From Bacilli bacterium (GTDB taxonomy: Bacteria > Bacillota_I > Bacilli_A > RF39 > UBA660): 23,273 bases of DNA. Below are positions 6,488 to 13,188 of this stretch, piece by piece. The notes beneath the pieces were generated by a model. It was not told where the DNA came from. It did no database searches and saw only the letters and a program-made list of their open reading frames with translations. How positions within the stretch are numbered: the first letter of the stretch is position 1; every line of letters begins with the position of its first letter. The position numbers were made by a program, and so were the translations under genes. The stretch spans positions 1-23,273 of the forward strand of contig JAFUZI010000012.1 of assembly GCA_017476705.1 (NCBI GenBank), written 5' to 3'.

Positions 6488-6536
6488 CTTTTTTATTTTT
6501 ATAATAACTAAACAAGTAGATAAAACTAATTATTTT

Positions 6537-6545
6537 TGATACAAT
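6537..6545 (+). promoter_or_regulatory. nfo promoter (extended -10)
   Basis: TGaTACAAT at 6537-6545, 15 bp before ATG at 6561, with AGGTGAT between. No clear -35. Confidence 0.45.
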
Positions 6546-6560
6546 TAAATAGGTGATAAT

Positions 6561-7448
6561 ATGATTATTGGAGAAAATGTTAGTTTTAAGAAAGATACTG
6601 GACTTTTAGGTGCAATAAAAGAAGCACTAAGTTATAATTCTAATACATTTATGTTTTATACAGGAGCTCCTCAAAATACAAACAGAAGTCCAATTGATTT
6701 AGAGAATACTAAATTAGCGCATAAAATGCTTGAAGAAAATAATATTGATATAAACAATTTAGTTGTTCATGCCCCATATATTATTAATTTAGCTAATCCT
6801 AAAAATTTTGATTTTAATGTTTCATTTTTAAAACAAGAAATTAAAAGATGTGAAGAGTTAGGAATTAAAAGACTTGTTCTTCATCCAGGCAGTCATGTAG
6901 GACTTGGAACTATAGAGGGTATTAATAATATTGCTGCTGCATTAAATAAAGTGCTTGATTCAAATACAAATCTATATATTTGCTTAGAGACTATGGCTGG
7001 AAAGGGCAGTGAAGTAGGTTCATCTTTTGAAGAATTAAAGACTATAATTGATAAGGTTGAGTTGAAAGATAAGATTAAGATTTGTATGGATACATGTCAT
7101 ATGAATGATGCTGGATATGATTTATCAAATTTTGATAAAGTGTTAGAGGAATTTGATAATATTATAGGAATAAATAATCTTTATGTTGTACATATTAATG
7201 ATAGTAAGAATTTAATTGGTACACATAAAGATAGACATGAAAATATTGGATATGGAACTATTGGATTTGATAATTTGATAAATATTATTTATCATAAAAA
7301 ATTAGATGGAATTCCCAAAATTTTAGAAACTCCTTATGTAAGTTTTGATAAAAATAGTTATCCACCATATAAATTTGAAATAGAGGAAATTGAAGCTAAA
7401 AAATTGAATGAAAATTTAATCGAAGATATAATAAACTTTTATAAATAG
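6561..7448 (+). CDS. nfo: Endonuclease IV (AP endonuclease)
   Basis: Cuts 5' of abasic sites in base excision repair, using three zinc ions in a TIM barrel. It has 295 residues, full length. All nine metal ligands of the E. coli enzyme have counterparts: H70 (VVHAPY), H108 (VLHPGSH), E143 (LETMAGKG), D177 and H180 (MDTCH), H211 (VVHIND), D224 and H226 (KDRHENIG), and E256 (ILETP). The downstream minus-strand gene overlaps its last 10 bases. It could work with MutM (11221-12036): the MutM lyase leaves ends that endonuclease IV can trim. Confidence 0.97.
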   Translation: MIIGENVSFKKDTGLLGAIKEALSYNSNTFMFYTGAPQNTNRSPIDLENTKLAHKMLEENNIDINNLVVHAPYIINLANPKNFDFNVSFLKQEIKRCEELGIKRLVLHPGSHVGLGTIEGINNIAAALNKVLDSNTNLYICLETMAGKGSEVGSSFEELKTIIDKVELKDKIKICMDTCHMNDAGYDLSNFDKVLEEFDNIIGINNLYVVHINDSKNLIGTHKDRHENIGYGTIGFDNLINIIYHKKLDGIPKILETPYVSFDKNSYPPYKFEIEEIEAKKLNENLIEDIINFYK

Positions 7449-7699
7449 TTTTTATATTTTTCTTTGTAAAAATTAATGAGTTTTATAATTTTAAGATAAG
7501 TAGTATGTTCTAACTTATCTTTTATTTTTTTTAATTCATTATCTGTATCGTTTAAGAGTAAATCAATATTATTATGAATTTCACTAAAAATTATATCAAC
7601 TTCATACTCTTTTAAATAGTGATTATTATTTATTGAGTAATTTATAATATCTTTTTTTGTTAAAGTGGATGCGTAATTTTTTATTATTTTATAAAGCAT
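7439..7699 (-). CDS. 86-residue helical protein, possibly DUF2624 (YqfT-like)
   Basis: Start ATG at 7699 with AGAGGTGAA 4 nt upstream. Wholly alpha-helical and charged, no signal or membrane segment. The shape is an N-terminal LTKKDIINYSINNNHYL, a helix with EVDIIFSEIHNNIDLLL, then KLEHTTYLKIIKLINFYKEKY. This outline, and its position next to nfo, recall DUF2624 (B. subtilis YqfT beside YqfS/Nfo), though here the gene is on the opposite strand. It converges on nfo with a 10-bp tail-to-tail overlap and no clear terminator between them. It is divergent from PBP2 (45 bp apart). The function is unknown and the family assignment tentative. Confidence 0.65.
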   Translation of the reverse strand: MLYKIIKNYASTLTKKDIINYSINNNHYLKEYEVDIIFSEIHNNIDLLLNDTDNELKKIKDKLEHTTYLKIIKLINFYKEKYKNYL

Positions 7700-7744
7700 A
7701 AATTCACCTCTATTTTAATATATGTAATTTAGGAATGTGATAAT

Positions 7745-9724
7745 ATGAATAATAGATTTAAATTGCTGATTATTTTAAATATAATATTGTTTTGTATATT
7801 GTTTTTATCATTATTTAATATTCAGGTTATAAATTATAAAAAATATAAAGATATTTATGATAATTATTCTAATAAAATCGTATATGGTGATACATCTCCA
7901 AGAGGAAATATTTATGATAGATATGGAAGAGTTATTGTTACAAATAAACCTTTAAGAACAATTGTTTATAAAAAAAATTATGGCGTTACTTTAAATGATG
8001 AAATAAAAATTGCATATAAATTATCTTCTATTTTAGATATTGATTATTCGAAAGTTACTGATGAAATTATTAAAAATTTTTGGATTAAAAAAAATCCTAA
8101 AAAGGCAAGGAATAAAATTCTTGAAAGTGAATTAGAAAAATATAGATATAGAAAAATAACCGGTAGTGATATTGAAAATTTAAAAATATCTAGAGTTAAA
8201 GATGAAGAATTAAAAGAGTTTGGTGAAATTGATAAAAAGGCTGCTTATATTTATTATTTAATGAATAAGGGATATTCTTATAGTGAAAAAATAATTAAGG
8301 ATAAAGGGGTAACAGATGAGGAGTATGCTCTTATATCAGCAAACATAAAAAACTTAAATGGTGTTAATACAAAAGTTTCTTGGGAAAGATATTATCCTTA
8401 TGGGAATGTTTTTAAAAGTATGTTGGGTTCAGTTTCATCTAGTTCTAAAGGGATTCCTAAGGAATATTTGGATTATTATTTAAAAAAAGGTTATAGCATG
8501 AATGATAGAGTTGGGACTAGTTATATTGAATATATGTATGATGATATCTTAAAAGGTGATAAAAGTTCATATAGAATAAAAAAAGATAATTCTCTTGAAT
8601 TGATACAATCTGGAAGTAAAGGAAATGATATATATCTTACAATTGATATAGAACTTCAAAAAGAAGTTGAAAAAATACTCGAAGAAGAAATAATAAAAGC
8701 TAAAAAAGAGGCTAATACTACTTATTATAATAAGTCTTTTGTAGTTATAACTGAGCCAAGTACTGGAGAGGTACTTGCAATGAGTGGCAAACAAATTAAT
8801 TATATTAATGATGATGTAATATTTTATGATTATACCCCAGGTGTGTTTACATTTTCTTTTGCAGTTGGCTCAGCAATTAAAGGTGCATCTCATATAGTTG
8901 GATATAATACAGGTGCTTTAACTTTGGGTGAAAAAAGATATGATACGTGTGTAAAACTTAAAAGTGCGCCTATTAAATGTTCTTGGAAATATTTAGGATT
9001 ATTAGATGATTTGAATGCTCTTAAATGGTCAAGTAATACATATCAGTTTTATACAGCATTTAAGGTTGCTGATACAAGTTATTTTTATGATATGCCTTTT
9101 CAAGTAAATAATAACGCATTTGATATTTATAGGAATACATTTAGTGAATTTGGGCTTGGTGTTAAAACAGGATTGGATGTTCCAAATGAGTCTACAGGAC
9201 TAAGAGGATTAAATGATAAGAGTGGTCTTCTTTTGGATTTTGCAATTGGTCAATATGATAACTATACACCTTTACAGTTATCGCAATATATTAGTACAAT
9301 TGCAAATAATGGCAATCGTATGAAATATCATTTGTTAAAAAAATATATAAAAAATAATAAAACAATAGAAATAAAACCAGTTATTTTAAATAAAGTAAAT
9401 ACAAATAGTATTTATTTAGATAGGGTTAAAGAAGGATTTAAAATGGTAATGCATGGTACTGGAGCAGGATATATTAATCTAAAGTATGATCCTGCCGGTA
9501 AAACAGGTACAAGTCAAAGTTTTATTGATACTGATAATAATGGCTTGATTGATAAAGAAACAGTATCTAATACTTTTGTTGGTTTCGCACCATTTAATAA
9601 TCCTGTTGTTACATTTACAGTTGTATCTCCTGACACATATGATTATTCATCAAGCTTTGAGTCATACGTAAATAGAAGAATTTCTAGACGAATAAGTGAA
9701 AAATACTTTGAAATTTATAAATAG
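7745..9724 (+). CDS. Penicillin-binding protein 2 (class B transpeptidase, PbpA type)
   Basis: Cross-links peptidoglycan outside the membrane, in this family usually for cell elongation. It has 659 residues. The N-terminal anchor is at about 6-27. The dimerisation domain opens with SPRGNIYDRYGRVI and contains a long helical insert (about 85-205) as in Bacillus PbpA/PbpH. The transpeptidase domain has the nucleophile S376-A-I-K379 in GSAIKGAS, S429-S-N431, and K586-T-G-T. The class B motif order is intact. Start ATG at 7745 after AGGAATGTGAT. Neither RodA nor MreBCD adjoins it, so the elongasome partner must be elsewhere. PBP2 versus another class B paralogue (for example PBP3) is decided mainly by the insert and the GSAIKGAS context. 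Confidence 0.92.
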   Translation: MNNRFKLLIILNIILFCILFLSLFNIQVINYKKYKDIYDNYSNKIVYGDTSPRGNIYDRYGRVIVTNKPLRTIVYKKNYGVTLNDEIKIAYKLSSILDIDYSKVTDEIIKNFWIKKNPKKARNKILESELEKYRYRKITGSDIENLKISRVKDEELKEFGEIDKKAAYIYYLMNKGYSYSEKIIKDKGVTDEEYALISANIKNLNGVNTKVSWERYYPYGNVFKSMLGSVSSSSKGIPKEYLDYYLKKGYSMNDRVGTSYIEYMYDDILKGDKSSYRIKKDNSLELIQSGSKGNDIYLTIDIELQKEVEKILEEEIIKAKKEANTTYYNKSFVVITEPSTGEVLAMSGKQINYINDDVIFYDYTPGVFTFSFAVGSAIKGASHIVGYNTGALTLGEKRYDTCVKLKSAPIKCSWKYLGLLDDLNALKWSSNTYQFYTAFKVADTSYFYDMPFQVNNNAFDIYRNTFSEFGLGVKTGLDVPNESTGLRGLNDKSGLLLDFAIGQYDNYTPLQLSQYISTIANNGNRMKYHLLKKYIKNNKTIEIKPVILNKVNTNSIYLDRVKEGFKMVMHGTGAGYINLKYDPAGKTGTSQSFIDTDNNGLIDKETVSNTFVGFAPFNNPVVTFTVVSPDTYDYSSSFESYVNRRISRRISEKYFEIYK

Positions 9725-9735
9725 TGTGATATAAT
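9708..9735 (+). promoter_or_regulatory. rpmG promoter
   Basis: TTGAAA (9708-9713), 16-bp spacer, extended -10 TGaTATAAT (TG 9727-9728, TATAAT 9730-9735); it overlaps the end of the PBP2 gene. A second possible promoter is TTGCTT (9741-9746), 17 bp, TATAAA (9764-9769). No terminator separates PBP2 from rpmG, so read-through is possible. Confidence 0.6.
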
Positions 9736-9814
9736 ACTTTTTGCTTGGAAAAGTGTAGATAATTATAAAAAAATATGTTAAAATGTTAATAGTTTTAAAA
9801 AAGGAGGATTTTTT

Positions 9815-9982
9815 ATGGCTAAAAAAGGTGAAGCAAGAGAAAACATTACACTAAAATGTTCTGTTTGTGGAGAAAAAAACTATAGAACTCCAAAAAATAA
9901 AAGAAATACACCTGAACGTATGGAATTAAGTAAATATTGTTCAAGATGTCAAAAACATACAGATCATAAAGAAGAAAAATAA
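9815..9982 (+). CDS. rpmG: Ribosomal protein L33 (bL33)
   Basis: 55 residues. ATG at 9815 after AAGGAGGATTTTTT. Basic protein of the 50S subunit near the E site. Two CxxC pairs (C15/C18 and C42/C45) form a zinc ribbon, so this is the zinc-binding (C+) form. ITLKCSVCG and the KRNTPERMELSKYCSRC segment are family hallmarks. Zinc-binding L33 copies often have a zinc-free paralogue elsewhere that is expressed under zinc limitation; none is in this window. EF-P follows after 71 bp with no terminator, so the two translation genes are probably co-transcribed. Confidence 0.96.
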   Translation: MAKKGEARENITLKCSVCGEKNYRTPKNKRNTPERMELSKYCSRCQKHTDHKEEK

Positions 9983-10027
9983 TAGAATAAAACGAAGTTA
10001 TTATTTAGAAAAATAAAAACATTAAAT

Positions 10028-10041
10028 ATTCTTAAAAGAAT
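10028..10041 (+). repeat. Short inverted repeat in front of efp
   Basis: ATTCT (10028-10032) / AGAAT (10037-10041) just upstream of the efp ribosome binding site. A weak AU-rich hairpin; relevance unknown. Confidence 0.3.
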
Positions 10042-10053
10042 GGATGTGAAAAA

Positions 10054-10611
10054 ATGATAAACGTAAATGATATTAAAAATGGTATGACATTAATTATTGA
10101 AGGTAATATATATCAAGTTGTTGAATTTTTACATGTTAAACCAGGTAAAGGTTCTGCTTTCATGAAAACTAAACTTAAAAATTTAAGAACTGGTGGTACT
10201 GTAGAACGTACTTTTAACACAAATGTAAAATTTGAAAAAGCTAATATTACTAGATCTAATGTTCAATATTTATATAATTCAGGAAATACTTATAATTTCA
10301 TGAATATGGAAACATATGAACAAATTGAGTTAACTGAAGACCAAGTTGGAGATAATAAAAAATTCTTACTTGAAAACTTACTTGTTGATATTGTTATGTA
10401 TGAAGGTGAATTGTTAGGAATTATTTTACCAGATAAAATTGAATTTACAGTAGTTGAAACTGAACCTGCTGTTAAAGGTAATACTACAAATAATGCTTTA
10501 AAAGATGCATATGTTGAAACAGGATTATTAGTTAAAGTCCCATTATTTATTGAGACTGGTGAAAAAATTCTTGTTACAACTGCTGATGGAAAATATTCAT
10601 CACGTGCATAA
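10054..10611 (+). CDS. efp: Translation elongation factor P
   Basis: Binds between the P and E sites and rescues ribosomes stalled at polyproline. It has 185 residues in three OB-like beta-barrels, the full family length. The domain I loop at 29-36 is KPGKGSAF, so the tip residue is an unblocked K32, the position modified in other bacteria (beta-lysyl, or aminopentanol in Bacillus). No modification enzyme lies nearby. The C-terminal signature is present (about 144-185: ALKDAYVETGLLVKVPLFI...GEKILVTTADGKY). ATG follows GGATGTGA. Probably an operon with rpmG. Confidence 0.97.
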   Translation: MINVNDIKNGMTLIIEGNIYQVVEFLHVKPGKGSAFMKTKLKNLRTGGTVERTFNTNVKFEKANITRSNVQYLYNSGNTYNFMNMETYEQIELTEDQVGDNKKFLLENLLVDIVMYEGELLGIILPDKIEFTVVETEPAVKGNTTNNALKDAYVETGLLVKVPLFIETGEKILVTTADGKYSSRA

Positions 10612-10631
10612 GACCATAATTGGTCTTTTTT
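10610..10631 (+). terminator. efp terminator
   Basis: AAGACCA (10610-10616) / TGGTCTT (10621-10627), loop TAAT, T tail to 10631. It overlaps the efp stop codon. The next promoter begins two bases later. Confidence 0.85.
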
Positions 10632-10632
10632 A

Positions 10633-10661
10633 TTGACTTGCAATATTTGTTTTGATAATAT
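10633..10661 (+). promoter_or_regulatory. Promoter of the 165-residue orphan gene
   Basis: TTGACT (10633-10638), 17-bp spacer, TAATAT (10656-10661); an overlapping TATAAT lies at 10659-10664. The TTG that would give the longest reading frame is part of this -35 box and is not a start. Confidence 0.6.
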
Positions 10662-10683
10662 AATAGTTATTAAGGTGATTAAG

Positions 10684-11181
10684 GTGGAAGATTTAAAAAA
10701 ATATGTTTTTTATGTAATTATAAATAATGGAGATATAAAAAGCGATAAAGGATATGCATATGGTGTTTATAAAAATAAAAAATATGAACATCAGTCATAT
10801 TTAGAAACACTTATTGGAATTGAACCATATTTTTTTGAAAACGTTGATATTAGTTTTAGTTGGGCTAAAACAATTGAATCATTTGTTGAAAATGGAAATA
10901 TTACATTTGTTAATTCATCAATTTCTTTTAGCGATAGTGATGATTTATTTTTACTATATTTACCTAGTTATCCTAATTTGTACCAATTGAATATGTTAGA
11001 ATCATTCTTGCCTCAGTTTGAACAAATTAGTTTTGATATTGGTGTTTATGGAGAATTAAAAGATGAATTTAGAGAAGATAGAATTAATCCTAACTATAAT
11101 TCTTATGAGTATTTAAAAAAGTATATATTTAAAAATAAAAGTAAATTAGAATCAAAAAGATATGTTAAAGAGGCGATTTAA
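10684..11181 (+). CDS. Orphan protein of 165 residues, GTG start
   Basis: Not recognised. The start is chosen as GTG at 10684: AAGGTGAT (10672-10679) lies at the proper distance, whereas upstream in-frame TTG/ATT codons lie in the promoter. The protein is acidic, soluble and rich in aromatic residues, with no signal peptide. It opens with EDLKKYVFYVIINNG, then a DKGYAYGVYKNKKYEHQSY segment, YLETLIGIEPYFFENVDISFSW, a serine-rich SSISFSDSDD block at about 89-98, and a helical basic tail ending near SKRYVKEAI. The alternating hydrophobic strands suggest a mixed alpha/beta fold. Own promoter and terminator, between efp and mutM. Too little to propose a function. Confidence 0.72.
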   Translation: MEDLKKYVFYVIINNGDIKSDKGYAYGVYKNKKYEHQSYLETLIGIEPYFFENVDISFSWAKTIESFVENGNITFVNSSISFSDSDDLFLLYLPSYPNLYQLNMLESFLPQFEQISFDIGVYGELKDEFREDRINPNYNSYEYLKKYIFKNKSKLESKRYVKEAI

Positions 11182-11191
11182 TCGCTTTTTT
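11167..11191 (+). terminator. Terminator of the orphan gene
   Basis: GCGAT (11173-11177) / ATCGC (11181-11185) with a 3-nt loop, flanked by AAAG and a T run. The stop codon lies in the loop and 3' arm. Confidence 0.7.
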
Positions 11192-11194
11192 ATA

Positions 11195-11203
11195 TGTTAT
11201 AAT
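11195..11203 (+). promoter_or_regulatory. mutM promoter (extended -10)
   Basis: TGtTATAAT at 11195-11203, starting 4 bp after the upstream T run. AGAGGTGAT precedes the ATG. Confidence 0.6.
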
Positions 11204-11220
11204 ATGTAAGAGGTGATTAT

Positions 11221-12036
11221 ATGCCAGAACTACCTGAAGTTGAAACAGTAAAGAACACTTTAAAAAAATTAGTGCTTGGTAAGACAATTAATAATGTAAA
11301 TATATTATATGATTCAATTATAGAATATCCAACTATAGATGAATTTAAAAATAATTTGGTTGGGGAGACAATTCAAGATATAAAAAGACGTGGTAAGTGG
11401 TTAATGTTTATACTTAATAATTATGTACTTTTATCTCATCTTAGAATGGAAGGTAAGTATGTAATAAGAAATGTTGATGATGAATATAATAAACATGAAC
11501 ATGTTGAATTTGTATTTAGTGATTTATCAACATTAAGATATAAGGATACAAGAAAATTTGGAAGAATGTATTTATACAAAAAAGAAGATGTTTTGATTAA
11601 TAAACCACTTAATGAATTAGGGCTTGAACCTTGGGATGATTCTTTAAATGTAGATTATTTAAAAGAAAAGTTTAAAGATAAAAGACTGCCATTAAAAACT
11701 TTATTGTTAGATCAAAGTATAATTGTTGGACTTGGCAATATTTACGTAGATGAGGTATTATTTTTAAGCAAATTAAATCCCGAGAAAAAAACTAATGCTT
11801 TAACTCGTGATGATTTAAAAAATATTATTGATAATACAAGAAGTGTTTTAGAACATGCAATTAAACTTGGTGGTACTACTATTAGAACATATGAATCTAG
11901 TGAAGGCGTGCATGGATTATTTCAAAACGAATTATTAATACATGGAAAAGATAAATGCCCAATATGTGGTTGTATGGTTACTAAAATAAGAGTAGGTGGA
12001 AGAGGCACTTATTATTGTAAGAATTGTCAAAAATAA
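11221..12036 (+). CDS. mutM: Formamidopyrimidine-DNA glycosylase
   Basis: Removes 8-oxoguanine and formamidopyrimidines and cuts the strand by beta/delta-elimination. It has 271 residues. MPELPEVETV start with catalytic P2 and E3, beta-elimination lysine K59 in KRRGKW, the helix-two-turn-helix DQSIIVGLGNIYVDEVLF, and a C-terminal zinc finger C246, C249, C266 and C269 with R261 in the GGRGTYY loop. All key residues are intact. In many Bacilli the gene sits between polA and coaE; here neither is present and it has its own promoter. The retained zinc finger separates it from plant-type and Nei2-like relatives. Confidence 0.97.
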   Translation: MPELPEVETVKNTLKKLVLGKTINNVNILYDSIIEYPTIDEFKNNLVGETIQDIKRRGKWLMFILNNYVLLSHLRMEGKYVIRNVDDEYNKHEHVEFVFSDLSTLRYKDTRKFGRMYLYKKEDVLINKPLNELGLEPWDDSLNVDYLKEKFKDKRLPLKTLLLDQSIIVGLGNIYVDEVLFLSKLNPEKKTNALTRDDLKNIIDNTRSVLEHAIKLGGTTIRTYESSEGVHGLFQNELLIHGKDKCPICGCMVTKIRVGGRGTYYCKNCQK

Positions 12037-12057
12037 TTTTTATAATTTTTAAATTAG

Positions 12058-12066
12058 TGCTATAAT
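12058..12066 (+). promoter_or_regulatory. Promoter of the bactofilin-like gene (extended -10)
   Basis: TGcTATAAT at 12058-12066; AGAGGAGTG follows before the ATG at 12088. Confidence 0.65.
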
Positions 12067-12087
12067 GAATAATAGAGGAGTGAATTT

Positions 12088-13137
12088 ATGAAGAAGATTA
12101 TTTTATCATTAAGTATTATTTTTGCATCATTGTTTATTTTTACTAATGTATCAGCACTTGAAATTGCAAAAAGCGGAGATGATATAACAGTAGAGGGAAA
12201 TTATTCATCTTTAAGAGTAATTGCTGGAAATAAAGTAGATAATAAATCTACTAATGATGGCTTGTCCTTTATTGCTGCATCAGATTTACTGTTAGAAGGT
12301 GAGTCTACATATGGTTTTTATGCAGGACGTAATGTTACTGTTAAAGAGAAAATTAATAAGGATTTATTCATAGCTGGTAGTAATATTACATTTAATTCAT
12401 CTGTTATAGGAAGAGATTTATATTTAGGTGGTAGCAATGTTAAATTAAATGATACTAAAATTGAGCGAAATGCAAATATTTCAGCTAGTATTGTTGAATT
12501 ATCAAATGTTATAGTTGGCGGAGATGTTTATATCAATGCTGAGAAAATAATTATAAATGAAAATACTGAAATTAATGGAGATTTAAATTATTCATCTAAT
12601 GCTATTGTTATTGGACTTGATAAAGCTAATATAAATGATGTTAAGACTCATATGGAAAAAGAGCCAAAAAAGATTAGTATGTATGAATCATTTACTAATT
12701 TTGTTATTAGTTATATTGGAGAATTTATATTACTTATTATAATTTTATTAATGCTTCCAACATTTAAAGAAGAGTTAGATGTAGAAGATTTGAATTTTTC
12801 TAATATTTTAAAAAATACTGGAATTGGATTTACAATATTAATTATGGTTCCAATTTTATGTATAATTGGAATGGCTACAATTATATTAATTCCTGTTAGT
12901 ATATTAACATTTATTTGTTATTTTATAGCTATTTATTTATCTTTCTTATTTGTTAGCTATGTAATTGGTAATTTAGTAACTACAAAATTATTCCAAATGG
13001 ATAATATATATTTAAAAGCATCTGTTGGACTTTTAATTGGAAAAGTTATTGCAAGAATTCCTATTATTGGAGGTCTAATAGTATTCTTAATGATTTTATT
13101 TGGAATAGGACATTATATCAAATTATTTAAAAAATAA
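12088..13137 (+). CDS. Exported polymer-forming (bactofilin-like) protein with C-terminal membrane domain
   Basis: 349 residues. A typical signal peptide (MKK, hydrophobic 4-19, likely cleavage after VSA at residue 23). Then about 150 residues of short beta-strand repeats: SSLRVIAG, GLSFIAASDLLLEG, YGFYAGRNVTV, INKDLFIAGSNITF, IGRDLYLGGSNVKL, GGDVYINAEKIII, EINGDLNYSS. This is the right-handed beta-helix pattern of bactofilins and polymer-forming cytoskeletal proteins. The C-terminal third (about 204-345) holds four or five transmembrane helices. Classical bactofilins are cytosolic and lack signal and membrane segments; this architecture would place the beta-helix outside the cell, anchored by the C-terminal domain. 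Role presumably in the envelope; not demonstrated. Confidence 0.8.
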   Translation: MKKIILSLSIIFASLFIFTNVSALEIAKSGDDITVEGNYSSLRVIAGNKVDNKSTNDGLSFIAASDLLLEGESTYGFYAGRNVTVKEKINKDLFIAGSNITFNSSVIGRDLYLGGSNVKLNDTKIERNANISASIVELSNVIVGGDVYINAEKIIINENTEINGDLNYSSNAIVIGLDKANINDVKTHMEKEPKKISMYESFTNFVISYIGEFILLIIILLMLPTFKEELDVEDLNFSNILKNTGIGFTILIMVPILCIIGMATIILIPVSILTFICYFIAIYLSFLFVSYVIGNLVTTKLFQMDNIYLKASVGLLIGKVIARIPIIGGLIVFLMILFGIGHYIKLFKK

Positions 13138-13161
13138 AAAAGCAAAAAAATGCTTTTTTTT
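13136..13161 (+). terminator. Terminator of the bactofilin-like gene
   Basis: AAAAAAGCA (13136-13144) / TGCTTTTTT (13151-13159) with a six-A loop and T tail; overlaps the stop codon. Confidence 0.75.
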
Positions 13162-13162
13162 G

Positions 13163-13171
13163 TGGTAAAAT
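13163..13171 (+). promoter_or_regulatory. yfhO promoter (extended -10)
   Basis: TGgTAAAAT at 13163-13171, 2 bp after the preceding T run; AGAGGTGAA precedes the ATG. Confidence 0.5.
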
Positions 13172-13188
13172 TGTAGTAGAGGTGAATT

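Noticed and set aside
7433..7455. Hairpin AAACT/AGTTT at the nfo end as terminator
   Set aside because: Five AT-rich pairs with a 9-nt loop are too weak to call.
10633..10683. N-terminal extension of the orphan protein from TTG 10633
   Set aside because: That TTG is the -35 box of the gene's own promoter, so it would not be transcribed.
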